Shown: positions 26,342-35,457 of the stretch, piece after piece
Layout of the letters: every line of letters starts with the position of its first letter
Position numbering within the stretch: position 1 is the stretch's first letter
NCBI RefSeq assembly: GCF_030160835.1
Contig: NZ_BSPC01000024.1
Location: 1-64,000, forward strand
Length of the DNA stretch: 64,000 nt
Source: Labrys miyagiensis
Lineage (GTDB): Bacteria > Pseudomonadota > Alphaproteobacteria > Rhizobiales > Labraceae
Reading direction: 5' to 3'
Translations under genes and position numbers: made by a program
Notes under the pieces: model-generated
Told to the model about the DNA's origin: nothing
The model's input: only the letters and a program-made list of their open reading frames with translations
The model's database searches: none

Positions 26342-27682
26342 TCACTCTTTCTGAAAAACCATCACATGTTCTCGCTCTATCGTACTGGCAGTCCTATTTC
26401 GTTTTGTCATAAGACCCCGTGAGCGAATATCGTCAACAAGTTCAAGGGTTAGGCTCAAGCCTTTTTTTAGAAATATCTCTTTCAACAGCGCGCTGGTGGG
26501 AAAGGCGCGCCCACAGATCATATTATCTCCAACAACAAGCACTAGCTTCCCGCTATTAGCAAGCCGTCGGGTAATCGCGTCTGCTGCGACAGTCATTTCT
26601 TGAAGGTATACATCCGCTATATGAGCCCTTAGGGGGTTGATTGATTGGATGGTGTTAATGAAATCGTTGGCGAGATCCTGAACATACTCGCCGCTAGCGT
26701 ATTCTGACTTTGAAAAATGCTCTCGCCCAATGTTTTGACGTTCAAGATCTCGAAGGTTGTTCTCGGGGGCTAATCCAAGCCACCCGATACTGAGGGATGA
26801 CGCTCGCACATACTTCTGCGCACCAGCGTAAGGCGGGGAGGTGATGATAACGTCAGCTTGGCTTTGGTGATCTTCAAGCCGACGAGCATCTTCCTCAATT
26901 TCACAGCCGCAGCTCTGCTCCGGAAGCTTTCCGAGCCTTGCGATATTCTGACGCGCAGTCTTTTCAAACAGCAACTTTACATCTGGGAGGTTTCCTAGGT
27001 GAGAATTCAAAGCGTCCCCCTTTAACCTTACCGGAACTGACAATCGAGGGTCGCTTGTACTCAGACGTTTAACACAGCTCGAAAAGCAAGCTTCCATAAA
27101 CGTCAAGATATTGCCTTCGCACGTTCTCCGAATCGAATCTAAGAGGGCGGATAAATCGCTAATAACATGCGGTATGAACCATAACTCCTGCTTCACAACG
27201 GGCGAAAACCCCGATGTTTTAGCTGGATTGATCTCTCTGAGGACGATTTGTAGCGATCGCATTAGATCAACTTCTGGGATGAATCGTGTCTTGGCTCGCG
27301 CAATGAGGCGAGCAAGCGGGTTTGCATCAGCCCCGGCGGCGCGGTGACCGGAGAGCATCGCCTCAACCAACACAGTTCCCGAACCGCAGAACGGGTCAAA
27401 GACGCGACTGTTTGGTGATGTGACCTGGCGTGCATTTAGAAAGAATAGCGGTATGTTGAGGAGCAGCTTTGCGGGATAGGGGTGGAACAAATGGGTCGCA
27501 CGATCTACCCCAGATCCCAGCGGGACTAACTCGCGGAAGTTTACCTCAACCGGTGCTTTGAGTCGCTGCCATTGGCTCTCAAGCCAACCGTATTTGTTCT
27601 CAAAATTCCAATCAGTCAGGTCTCGGAATGGACGACCGGCTTTGACCACCGAGGTTGGACCGTAGGTTAGACACGTATCCAT
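26342..27682 (-). CDS. DNA methyltransferase, N4/N6 amino type
   Basis: 446 aa. HPYPAKL at 67-73 and the SAM-binding motif VFDPFCGSGTVLVEAM at 94-109 lead into GADANPLA. The catalytic motif IV is DVIITSPPYAG at about 277-287. The order (SAM motif first, then SPPY after about 180 residues) and the SPPY variant suggest exocyclic amino methylation of cytosine or adenine. No restriction endonuclease gene is beside it, so it is not an ordinary type II pair. It follows thyX by 8 nt with AAAGG in the thyX tail as ribosome-binding site. Confidence 0.9.
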   Translation of the reverse strand: MDTCLTYGPTSVVKAGRPFRDLTDWNFENKYGWLESQWQRLKAPVEVNFRELVPLGSGVDRATHLFHPYPAKLLLNIPLFFLNARQVTSPNSRVFDPFCGSGTVLVEAMLSGHRAAGADANPLARLIARAKTRFIPEVDLMRSLQIVLREINPAKTSGFSPVVKQELWFIPHVISDLSALLDSIRRTCEGNILTFMEACFSSCVKRLSTSDPRLSVPVRLKGDALNSHLGNLPDVKLLFEKTARQNIARLGKLPEQSCGCEIEEDARRLEDHQSQADVIITSPPYAGAQKYVRASSLSIGWLGLAPENNLRDLERQNIGREHFSKSEYASGEYVQDLANDFINTIQSINPLRAHIADVYLQEMTVAADAITRRLANSGKLVLVVGDNMICGRAFPTSALLKEIFLKKGLSLTLELVDDIRSRGLMTKRNRTASTIEREHVMVFQKE

Positions 27683-27690
27683 CAGTTGGG

Positions 27691-28611
27691 CTAAACCTTT
27701 TGCCCCAAATCACTCATCAGTTCGGACCACTCTCGTTGAGATAACCCACTTTTAGCTTGATTGACGATTTGTCCCGCTAACATCAATTTGACGACTTCTA
27801 AAGCTGAAGCGGAGAGGGTGACTGCGCCCAGTTTGTATTCTTGGAAGGCCTCAAAAGTCAGGGGTACCCATTCCTTGGTTACATGGAGGAGCTTCTCTGC
27901 ATAGGCTCGAATTTCGTACTGAGCATGCTGATCAGCTCGAAGCCGTAGGAAATTTAGTAGGTTGTGAAGATTTGTCTTCCAATACCATTGCGTGTAGAAA
28001 TTTAGGCTCAAGTTCATCCGAGCCAGTTCTCGAGCCAAGCCTGTGCGCGTCGAGTCCATGATTTCTCCTTGCTCGTTTTGGTTAAGAAGCCTCCTGTAGT
28101 TTAGATAACTTCTCTCGGCATCCTCCCTCAGCAAAGTGAGGATCCAGTCTGGGTTATCCACCGTGTGATCATCGCGACCTTGTTTATTTGAGGCCGATTG
28201 AGCAGCTAGATCCCTAACATCCGGTATGTAAAACTCCTTGTCTAAAACGGAATAACGCGCAGAGTATTCATTTACACTGGCAGTTCTGTGTCTTATCCAT
28301 TGGCGGGCGACAAAAATCGGTAATTTGACATGGAGCTTAATCTCGGCCATCTCGAAAGGTGTCGTGTGAGAATGGCGCATGAGGTAACGAATTAGCCCTC
28401 GATCCTCGTTAACCTGCTTAGTCCCTCTACCATAAGAAACCCGGGCTGCCTGGACGACAGCGGCATCATCACCCATATAGTCAACCACCCGGATAAAGCC
28501 GTGATCCAGTACAGGAATAGGCCTATGAATGATTTCCTCGAGCCCAGCAGATACGGGTCGAAGCGTTTCCTGCGAGGTACCTCTTAGGTCGCCGTTTTGG
28601 TCCCTGCTCAC
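27691..28611 (-). CDS. thyX: FAD-dependent thymidylate synthase ThyX
   Basis: 306 aa from GTG 28611. It methylates dUMP to dTMP using methylene-THF and NADPH through FAD. The ThyX signature [13 protein letters not shown] is at 107-119, and the C-terminal [15 protein letters not shown] block contributes to dUMP and FAD binding. Length fits the family. It is the first gene of a five-gene low-GC operon with a DNA methyltransferase, a PRTase-like protein and an AAA+ ATPase, an unusual setting for thyX. It may supply dTMP, or it may act in a modified-nucleotide pathway of the system. Whether the host has another thymidylate synthase cannot be seen here. Confidence 0.93.
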   Translation of the reverse strand: MSRDQNGDLRGTSQETLRPVSAGLEEIIHRPIPVLDHGFIRVVDYMGDDAAVVQAARVSYGRGTKQVNEDRGLIRYLMRHSHTTPFEMAEIKLHVKLPIFVARQWIRHRTASVNEYSARYSVLDKEFYIPDVRDLAAQSASNKQGRDDHTVDNPDWILTLLREDAERSYLNYRRLLNQNEQGEIMDSTRTGLARELARMNLSLNFYTQWYWKTNLHNLLNFLRLRADQHAQYEIRAYAEKLLHVTKEWVPLTFEAFQEYKLGAVTLSASALEVVKLMLAGQIVNQAKSGLSQREWSELMSDLGQKV

Positions 28612-29292
28612 TTTTTTCTGCCTATCCCGTGGGCTAATTTTTAACCCCTAGCGACTTCTTGCGATCGCATCAATGGCAGATCAGGAGCGGGTCAGTCATG
28701 TAGGCCTCAAAGGGCCATGTGTGCCGGGGAAGATCTGAGTAGCTGCTCGAATTACGCGACCTTGCAAACATTATTGCGGCGACAGTTTACTTTATTCGCA
28801 CACCGTCGAGTTTCAAAATGGAAGTGTTTCCCAGCAGTTGGCGTACAGGCCAATGAGGCCACGCGCATCCTCGCAGATGCCTCCAGTTCCTTCCCGCTCA
28901 CTACCGCGCAGCCGGCGCGCCAGACTTAATGTATGCAGAAGACATAACAAGAACCGATCTTGACAAGAGCCTCCCCTTATGTCCTACTCACGCCCGGTAT
29001 GAAGCACATGCGGTTCGATCCGAGGCCCGATCGCACCGCCGCTTCCGCCCGCCCCGTTGATCCCGGTTTTCGCCGGCGGCTCGCCAGCCGCATCGCTCTT
29101 CCTGCTTGGCTCGTCATGGCTGCAAGCCAGGATGAGGTAGGGGAGCGGGGGATCAGGCAGGCCGGCTCGCCGTCTTCGGGCGGCGGGGGGTTCTCGCCTT
29201 CGGCAGTGCCGGAGGTTCGATCCGGTCCGTTTGGCCTGCTTGACGGGGCTTGATGAGGAACCTGTTGGATCGGCGGCCCGTGGAGCCGCCAT

Positions 29293-29311
29293 CAGGGCGT
29301 TTCACGCCCTG
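29293..29311. repeat. 7-bp hairpin in GC-rich interval
   Basis: CAGGGCG, loop TTTCA, CGCCCTG. It is one of several short GC-rich dyads between 29260 and 29420. No adjacent gene end is recognised, so its role is unclear. Confidence 0.4.
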
Positions 29312-29945
29312 GGGATCCAAGAGCGACGAGGAAGGGCTTTCCGGTCCGGCCTGCAAGGCCGGTCCGCAGGCCCGTCTGGAACCCTGCCGGCGTGCCGGCA
29401 GCGGCGGCGGTGACAGCGAGGACAGGGCTGTCGGCGCCGGCGAGCGGAGCGAGAGATCGCTCCCTGCGCTCCTATCCTCGTGCCGGTTCCGTGGGCGAGA
29501 CGATGGAAAAGGCCGCTGGCTTGCCTGGCTCGCAAGCAATCACGGCTGATATCGTCTGACCGGCATGGCTTGGAGGGGAGGGGCCGCGCCCTCCTGTCCT
29601 CGGCATGCCTTCCATCTGGCGGCTTGGACGCATGGCGACGACGGGGCCGGAAGGCCACGCCGTCGCCGAGGCTCCCAGGCGATGGAAACGCCCCGGCCTT
29701 GCCGCGCTGCTGTCGGCGCGCGGGCCAGGGGTGAAGGAAGGGGCGACGGCAGCCGCATCGACAGGCAGCCAGCACTCCACGAACAGAATTCGCGGCCGCA
29801 TTTGCGGCCGCCGTCGCCCCGATCTTCTTCATGCTCCGGCCCATCCAGGGCGCGGAAACGCGAAGCTGTGGCCTCGGGCGAAGGCGCCAGGGCGATACCA
29901 TGTCGGATGGAGTTGACTTCGAACGACAAAGCGCGGACACTGAAA

Positions 29946-29959
29946 ATATAACGTTTCAT
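29946..29959. promoter_or_regulatory. LacI operator copy 1 (own promoter)
   Basis: ATATAACGTTTCAT, 30 bases upstream of the LacI start codon. The identical 14-mer occurs at 31829-31842 and, inverted, at 35444-35457. The AACGTT centre is typical of LacI-family operators. It implies autoregulation. Confidence 0.7.
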
Positions 29960-29988
29960 ATTGCAGGGGCTGGATTCTGAAGAACAAG

Positions 29989-31017
29989 ATGCGCGGAAAG
30001 CCGACCATGAATGAGGTGGCACGGGAGGCGAAGGTTTCGCTCGGCACGGTGTCCAAGGTTCTGAACGGCGATGCAACCGTCGCGGCCGAGCGGCGGGAGC
30101 GTGTTCTCGCCGCATGCGACAGGCTCAACTACCAGCGCAATCAGATCGCAGCAAGCTTGAGAAGGCGCCACACCCATACAATCGGCATCATCATTCCCGA
30201 TATTCTCAACACATTCTATGCAGCTTTGGTCGAAAAGCTGGAAAACCTGGCTTCCGCGGCCGGGTATACCGTGATCATCGTCACGACGGGCGAAGACCCG
30301 CAGCGTACGCAGGCACGCATTGGCGTCCTCAAGCAGCGGCAGGTCGATGGCATGATCGTCATCCCGTCGCTGGACAGCTCGGGCCTGCTCGCAACGGCCG
30401 TCGGAGACGACATGCCCTGCGTGATCATCGATCGCATTGCGGCCAACGACCCCTACCCGAGCGTGGCGACCGATAATGTCGACGCGGCCTATCAGGGAAC
30501 GAGGCATCTCCTGTCCCTCGGCCACCGGCACATCGCCCTTGCCGTCAATACACCACGCCTGTGGAACACCCAGGAGCGCATCATCGGCTTCGAACAGGCG
30601 ATGCGCGAGGCGCAGGCCAAGGCCGATCTTCGCATCGTGGGCATGACTGTCGAAGAGGCCCAGCTCTCGATCAGCAGTCTTTTTCGGGAGCCCGATCGGC
30701 CCACGGCTCTGTTTACGGCCAACAATCTTGTGACGCTCGGGGCGGTCCGCGCGCAGATCGACAGCGGACTCAAGATTCCGGACGAGATCTCGCTGCTGGC
30801 GTTTGACGATTTCGAATGGCTCAAGCTCCTGCAGCCTGCGATCAGCGCCATCCAGCAGCCGGTCGACCAGATCGCCGTGGAAGCCTGGCGCCTGATGTTT
30901 CATCAACTCAGCAAGCGAAGCATTGCGGCCCCTCATATTCGCGCAGCCGCGCAGTTGATCATCCGAGGCTCGACCGTGGGCTATGTGGGGGCCGGGCGGA
31001 AAGTGGTGGCGCTGTGA
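29989..31017 (+). CDS. LacI family sugar-responsive regulator
   Basis: 342 aa. The LacI HTH is at residues 7-27 (MNEVAREAKVSLGTVSKVLNG), followed by a hinge region (NQIAASLRRRHT) and a periplasmic-binding-protein-like effector domain (IGIIIPDILNTFYAALVEKLE and on to LLAFDDFEWLKLLQPAI). It is the first gene of the sugar operon and overlaps the SDR by 4 bases. Identical 14-mers upstream of this gene, before the first permease, and at the binding-protein start are the probable operators. The effector is likely the transported sugar or its oxidation product. Confidence 0.93.
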   Translation: MRGKPTMNEVAREAKVSLGTVSKVLNGDATVAAERRERVLAACDRLNYQRNQIAASLRRRHTHTIGIIIPDILNTFYAALVEKLENLASAAGYTVIIVTTGEDPQRTQARIGVLKQRQVDGMIVIPSLDSSGLLATAVGDDMPCVIIDRIAANDPYPSVATDNVDAAYQGTRHLLSLGHRHIALAVNTPRLWNTQERIIGFEQAMREAQAKADLRIVGMTVEEAQLSISSLFREPDRPTALFTANNLVTLGAVRAQIDSGLKIPDEISLLAFDDFEWLKLLQPAISAIQQPVDQIAVEAWRLMFHQLSKRSIAAPHIRAAAQLIIRGSTVGYVGAGRKVVAL

Positions 31018-31805
31018 GCGAGTTCGCTGGCAAAGGGGCGGTCATTACTGGTGGCGGCAGGGGCATAGGGCTGGCCTGTGCGCGGCTGATTGCGCAGCGC
31101 GGCGGGGCCGTGGTGCTGTTGGGGAATGATCGGGAAACACTCCAGGGCGCCGAGACCACGTTGCGGGACGAAGGCTTCACGGCAACCGCCATCATCGCGG
31201 ATGTCAGCCGCGAGGCGGACATTGCCCAGGCGATGGAGCAATCGGCAAAGGTCCTGGGCTCCCTCGATATCCTGGTCAACAACGCGGCCATCCAGCCTTA
31301 CGGCACCGTGGCGTCCATGGGATCGGCACAGTGGGACGGCGTCATCAATGTCAATCTGCGCGGGACTTATCTGGCGTGTCACCACGCCTTGCCGCACATG
31401 CTCAGGGCTGGACGAGGGTCGATCGTCAACATCGCCTCGGTGCAGGCGCTCGCCAATCAGGCGCGTGTGGCTGCCTATGCGACCTCCAAGGGTGGCATGC
31501 TGGCGCTGACCCGCTCCCTTGCCGTGGATTTCGGTTCCTTCGGCATCAGGGCGAACGCCGTCTGCCCGGGCTGCATCGACGCGCCGATGACGCGTTTCTC
31601 CGCCGCAGAAACCGCCCCGGGCCGCGAGGAGGAGATTATCAGGCAGTGGGGCAAGGCGCAGCCTTTGGGCCGGGTGGGGCGTCCCGAGGAAGTTGCCGAG
31701 GTGGTCGCCTTCCTTGCCGGCGATCGCGCAAGTTTCTGCACCGGCGCGGAATTCAAGGTGGATGGAGGACTGATGGCCAGCCTCGGCGTCGCCCTGCCGG
31801 ACTAG
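31014..31805 (+). CDS. Short-chain dehydrogenase/reductase
   Basis: 263 aa from GTG 31014, overlapping the LacI stop (GTGA). Classical SDR: cofactor motif TGGGRGIG, NNAA after the fourth strand, catalytic Ser in NIASVQ, and YATSK with Tyr and Lys. The C-terminal FKVDGGL is typical. In this setting it probably oxidises a sugar or reduces or oxidises a keto-deoxy-acid intermediate. Its paralogue at 44171 shares VQA and FCTG-type blocks. Confidence 0.92.
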   Translation: MSEFAGKGAVITGGGRGIGLACARLIAQRGGAVVLLGNDRETLQGAETTLRDEGFTATAIIADVSREADIAQAMEQSAKVLGSLDILVNNAAIQPYGTVASMGSAQWDGVINVNLRGTYLACHHALPHMLRAGRGSIVNIASVQALANQARVAAYATSKGGMLALTRSLAVDFGSFGIRANAVCPGCIDAPMTRFSAAETAPGREEEIIRQWGKAQPLGRVGRPEEVAEVVAFLAGDRASFCTGAEFKVDGGLMASLGVALPD

Positions 31806-31828
31806 CCCATGAAAAATCGTGCGGGCCG

Positions 31829-31842
31829 ATATAACGTTTCAT
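31829..31842. promoter_or_regulatory. LacI operator copy 2 (transporter promoter)
   Basis: The same ATATAACGTTTCAT 14-mer as at 29946, placed 80 bases before the first permease and 24 bases after the SDR stop. It suggests a second, LacI-controlled promoter for the transport genes. Confidence 0.7.
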
Positions 31843-31921
31843 AAAAGAAAAATGCCTGGTGGAGGGAGATGACCGAGATGATCAAGTGCCGCGATAGGGT
31901 TGGCCGGCGGAGCATCCGCCC

Positions 31922-32890
31922 ATGACGGCGATAAACGCTGCACCGGCGCCGTCACGCCTGTGGCCATCACGGCAAGTGCTGGTTTCGATGGCCTTCCTGA
32001 TCGCCATCCTGATCGCGCTCGGCTTTCTCGCCCCCAATTTCTTTCGATACAACAACATCATGAATGTGCTCCTGCAGGCTTCCCTGCTGGGCCTGCTGGC
32101 CACCGGCATGACCGTGGTGATGATCGTTGGCGGTATCGATCTCTCGCTGCCGGCGAACACGGCGATCAGCGCGGTTCTCGGTGCGCTCGCCATGAAGGCC
32201 ACCGGCAACTGGGCCCTCGGCGCCCTGATCATGGTCGGGACCGGCGCCCTGATCGGCAGCATCAACGGCCTGGCTGTCGCCCGCCTCAAGATGATCCCCT
32301 TCGTCGTCACCCTGGCCATGATGACGGTGATCTCGGGGACATCGGTCTGGATCACGAACTCGCTCAGCATTTCCCAATTGCCGGAGACGTTCGTCGACCT
32401 CTTTGCCGCCAGACCCTTCTTCAGGGTGCCGATAACGGTGCTGGTGGTGGCCGTCCTGGCCGTGATCGTCAGCATCCTGATGCGCTCCTCCATTATCGGG
32501 CGCTGGGCCTATGCGGTCGGCATCAACGATCGCGCCGCGCGCGTGGCCCGGGTCCCGATCGAGCGCGTCGTGCTCGCGAGCTATGTCTTCTCGGGGCTGA
32601 TGGCCGGCATCACCGCGATCCTGCTGACCGCCAGGCTTGGATCGGCTTCGGCCAACATGGGCAATGACGGCGTGGTGCTCGACGTCGTTTCAGCCTGCGT
32701 CGTCGGTGGCGTGAGCATTTATGGCGGATCGGGCCGGATCCTTGGCGCCCTGCTCGGCGCCTTGCTGATCACCGTCCTGTCGAACGCGATGAACCTGATC
32801 GGCGTGTCCTTCTATCTGAGCCTGGTCATCAAGGGCGTGGTGATCATTGCCTTTGTCGCCGCGGACCGGCGCAAGGAGGCTCGACAATGA
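31922..32890 (+). CDS. Sugar ABC transporter permease (RbsC type), cassette 1 permease A
   Basis: 322 aa with about eight to ten membrane helices. It contains the CUT2 permease features VMIVGGIDLSLPANTAI (loop near helix 3) and GRWAYAVGINDRAARVARVPIE (EAA-like coupling loop), then VVGGVSIYGGSGRILGALLG. The start ATG follows GGCGGAG. It is the first of two different permeases in the cassette, so the transporter is likely heteromeric. The equivalent in cassette 2 is at 37405. Confidence 0.92.
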   Translation: MTAINAAPAPSRLWPSRQVLVSMAFLIAILIALGFLAPNFFRYNNIMNVLLQASLLGLLATGMTVVMIVGGIDLSLPANTAISAVLGALAMKATGNWALGALIMVGTGALIGSINGLAVARLKMIPFVVTLAMMTVISGTSVWITNSLSISQLPETFVDLFAARPFFRVPITVLVVAVLAVIVSILMRSSIIGRWAYAVGINDRAARVARVPIERVVLASYVFSGLMAGITAILLTARLGSASANMGNDGVVLDVVSACVVGGVSIYGGSGRILGALLGALLITVLSNAMNLIGVSFYLSLVIKGVVIIAFVAADRRKEARQ

Positions 32891-34421
32891 GCCAGGCACA
32901 GACACCGGGCCAGGCACAGACGCCGCTTCGGATGACGGACATCTCGAAAGCCTATGCCGGGATCCCGGCGCTCAGGAGCGCCCACCTCGAAGCCCGCGCC
33001 GGCGAGGCCCTGGCCGTCATGGGTGCGAATGGTGCCGGCAAATCGACATTGATGAACATTCTCGGCGGGGTGACGTCCAGCGACAGCGGCCAGATCGTGA
33101 TCGACGGCGTCGAAATTTCCCTGCGGTCGCCGCGGGATGCGACAAAGCATGGCATCGCCTTCGTTCATCAGGAACTGACGATGTTTCCCACCATGACCGT
33201 GGCGGAAAACATCTTCATCGACAGCCTGCCATCCCAAGCTTTCCTGACCGACACCAAGGACATGATCCGCCAATCCCAGGCCCTGCTCACCCGGTTGGGC
33301 TGCACGATTTCGCCGGCGGCCAGGGTCGAACGCCTCAGCATCGGCGACAGGCAATTGGTCGAAATCGCGCGGGCGCTTCGTCACAACGCCAGAATCATCA
33401 TTTTTGACGAGCCAACCTCCTCCCTGACCGGCCCCGAGCGTCAGCGCCTCTTCGAGGTTGTCAGGAGCCTGAAGGCGGCGGGTGTGGTGATCATCTACAT
33501 CACGCATTTCCTCGACGAGATCTTCTCGATCTGCGAACGCGTCACCGTGATGCGAAACGGCGAGACGGTGTGGGCCTCGCCGATTTCCGACGTGGACCCT
33601 GCCAAGGTGGTGCACCTCATGCTCGGGGTGACCGAGAACGGGGCCGGATCCGCCCACCGATCGCGTCGGCTGGAGCGCCTCTCCTGGCCGTCGATGGCTT
33701 GAGCCGGCGCGGTGTGCTGGACGACATCAGCTTCGAGATTTGCGCCGGTGAGATTGTCGGCCTGTGGGGACTGCTCGGCTCGGGGCGCACCGAGCTGCTG
33801 CGCGCCCTGATCGGACTGGACCCGAAGGATGCCGGCGCAATACGCTGGAACAACGGAAGCGGCCTGACGCCCATCACGCCGGAGCAGCTCCACGCTCATG
33901 TCGGCATCGTCACGGAAGATCGCCGCGGCGAGGGTATCCAGCTTCCCCTTTCCGTTGCCGAAAATATCGCGCTGCCGAACCTGAGATCCCTGCTCAACAA
34001 GTGGCGGCTCGTCGATCAGCCCCGCCAGAACCTCCTGGCCGACAGCATGATCCAGCGGCTCAAGATCAAGGTGTCGGGCCGCCAGCAAGCCGTCGGCACC
34101 CTGAGCGGCGGCAACCAGCAGAAGGTCGTGTTCGGCCGCTGGCTCGCGACCAGCCCTCGCCTGTTCCTGCTGGATGAACCGACGCGCGGCCTCGATGTCA
34201 GCGCCAAGACCGAGATCATGAAGCTTGTCGTCGAGCTGGCGGAACAGGGATGCAGCGTCCTGCTGGTGTCCTCCGAGCTCGAGGAACTGATGCGGGTCTG
34301 CGACCGCTATCTGATCATCAGCCGGGGGCGGCTGATCGGCCATCTGCCGGGCTCCGCGGATACGCAAGCGCTGATGCAATCGATCGCCAAGGTGAGTGAT
34401 CCAACGGAGGCGGTGTCATGA
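32887..34421 (+). pseudogene. Sugar ABC transporter ATPase (RbsA type), cassette 1, frameshifted
   Basis: Two-NBD ATPase of about 510 aa split by a one-base frameshift. The first half (32887-33702 frame) has Walker A GANGAGKST, LSIGDRQ signature and Walker B IIIFDEPTSSL. The second half (frame ending 34421) has GLLGSGRTEL, LSGGNQQK and LFLLDEPTRGLD. The frame changes in the inter-domain linker at the G run 33640-33643; adding one G joins both halves exactly as in the intact paralogue at 38438. This is either a real inactivation or a homopolymer sequencing error. Start and stop overlap both neighbours by 4 bases. Confidence 0.88.
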
Positions 34422-35383
34422 GGATCAAGATCGGCGACCTCCTGAGCCAGCACGGCTTCCTGATCGTCCTTGCCGCGACCTTCCTGTTCTTTTCGGTCGC
34501 CACCGAGCACTTCTTTCAGGCCGACAATATCCTGAACATCGTGCACACCATGTCGCCCCTGGCGATTACGGCCTGCGGGCTGGCCCTGGTGGTGATATCC
34601 GGCCGCCTCGATATCTCGATAGGCTCGACGGCCTTCCTCTCCTGCGCGGTCGGGGCCCTCTTGATGCAGCAGAGCGGCCTGGCTCCTCCCCTCGCCGCCT
34701 TTGTGGTGATCTGCTGCGGTGCCCTGCTGGGTGCCATCAACGGCACCATCATCGTCGCGCTCGGCGTCAATTCGCTGATCGCGACCCTCGGCACCATGAT
34801 CGTCTATCGGGGCCTCGCGCTCGCACTGACGGATGCCCTGCTGGTGCAATTGCCTGAGCCCATTCGCGTTCTGGGCAATGCCAGGCTGGGGCCGATCCCC
34901 ACGGATATCCTCATCATGCTGGTCCTCGTCGCGCTCGTGCATCTGCTGCACGCCAGGACGGCTTTCGGACGCCAGCTTGTGGCCATGGGCAACGACATCG
35001 CGATTGCGCGAAAGGTCGGGCTCCCCGTCGATCGCACGGGCTTCCTCAGTTTTGTCCTGGCCGGCGCCTTGGCAGCGGTCGGCGGCATTCTGACGACCGT
35101 TCAAAACGGCGCCGTCAGCCCCTGGCTCGGCAGCGGGCTGGAATTCACGGCGCTGGCGGTCGTCGTCGTCGGTGGCATCAGCCTCCTCGGCGGACGAGGC
35201 ACGATATTGTTCGGAATTATCCCCGGTGCGTTCATCTTCGAGATGATCCGCAACGGGCTCACCAATCTCGGTGCCGATCCCTACTCCTACCGGCTTGTCG
35301 GCGGTGCCGAGATCTTCGCAGCAATGTATGCGGATGCACTAAAAAGTGGCCGGCTTTCCATGAAGCGGGACGCGAAGACCTAA
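34418..35383 (+). CDS. Sugar ABC transporter permease (RbsC type), cassette 1 permease B
   Basis: 321 aa with multiple membrane helices. It has the CUT2 motifs LVVISGRLDISIGSTAFLSC, GRQLVAMGNDIAIARKVGLPVD and VVVVGGISLLGGRGTILFG. Its start overlaps the ATPase stop (ATGA). It pairs with permease A. The corresponding gene of cassette 2 is at 39943, with similar order and length. Confidence 0.92.
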   Translation: MRIKIGDLLSQHGFLIVLAATFLFFSVATEHFFQADNILNIVHTMSPLAITACGLALVVISGRLDISIGSTAFLSCAVGALLMQQSGLAPPLAAFVVICCGALLGAINGTIIVALGVNSLIATLGTMIVYRGLALALTDALLVQLPEPIRVLGNARLGPIPTDILIMLVLVALVHLLHARTAFGRQLVAMGNDIAIARKVGLPVDRTGFLSFVLAGALAAVGGILTTVQNGAVSPWLGSGLEFTALAVVVVGGISLLGGRGTILFGIIPGAFIFEMIRNGLTNLGADPYSYRLVGGAEIFAAMYADALKSGRLSMKRDAKT

Positions 35384-35443
35384 AATCGGAGACGGATTGC
35401 CAGTAAGCCCGACAGGCCCGGAGTCAACCAAGAGGAAGCACCA

Positions 35444-35457
35444 ATGAAACGTTATAT
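35444..35457. promoter_or_regulatory. LacI operator copy 3 (at binding-protein start codon)
   Basis: ATGAAACGTTATAT, the exact reverse complement of the sites at 29946 and 31829. It begins at the start codon of the binding-protein gene. It could block a local promoter or act as an auxiliary looping site. Confidence 0.65.

Larger units (their letters stand above)
28612..29988. other. Long non-coding interval, right border of low-GC island
   Basis: About 1.4 kb. The first 300 bases keep the island's lower GC and should include the operon promoter; from about 28950 the DNA turns very GC-rich. Several GC-rich frames exist on both strands, but they contradict each other, are Arg/Pro/Ala-rich and have no family signature, so I call no gene. 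The interval contains hairpins such as 29293-29311 and ends with the LacI operator at 29946. Confidence 0.5.

Noticed and set aside
26342-28611. Reading the methyltransferase and thyX as a restriction-modification system
   Set aside because: No gene in the operon shows a recognisable nuclease motif, and ThyX is not part of any known R-M type; the conflict-system idea is kept as a hypothesis only.
28960-29940. Several GC-rich open frames of 80-210 codons on both strands before the LacI gene
   Set aside because: They overlap each other in conflicting frames, are Arg/Pro/Ala-rich, lack ribosome-binding sites and resemble no family; long random frames are expected in very GC-rich DNA.
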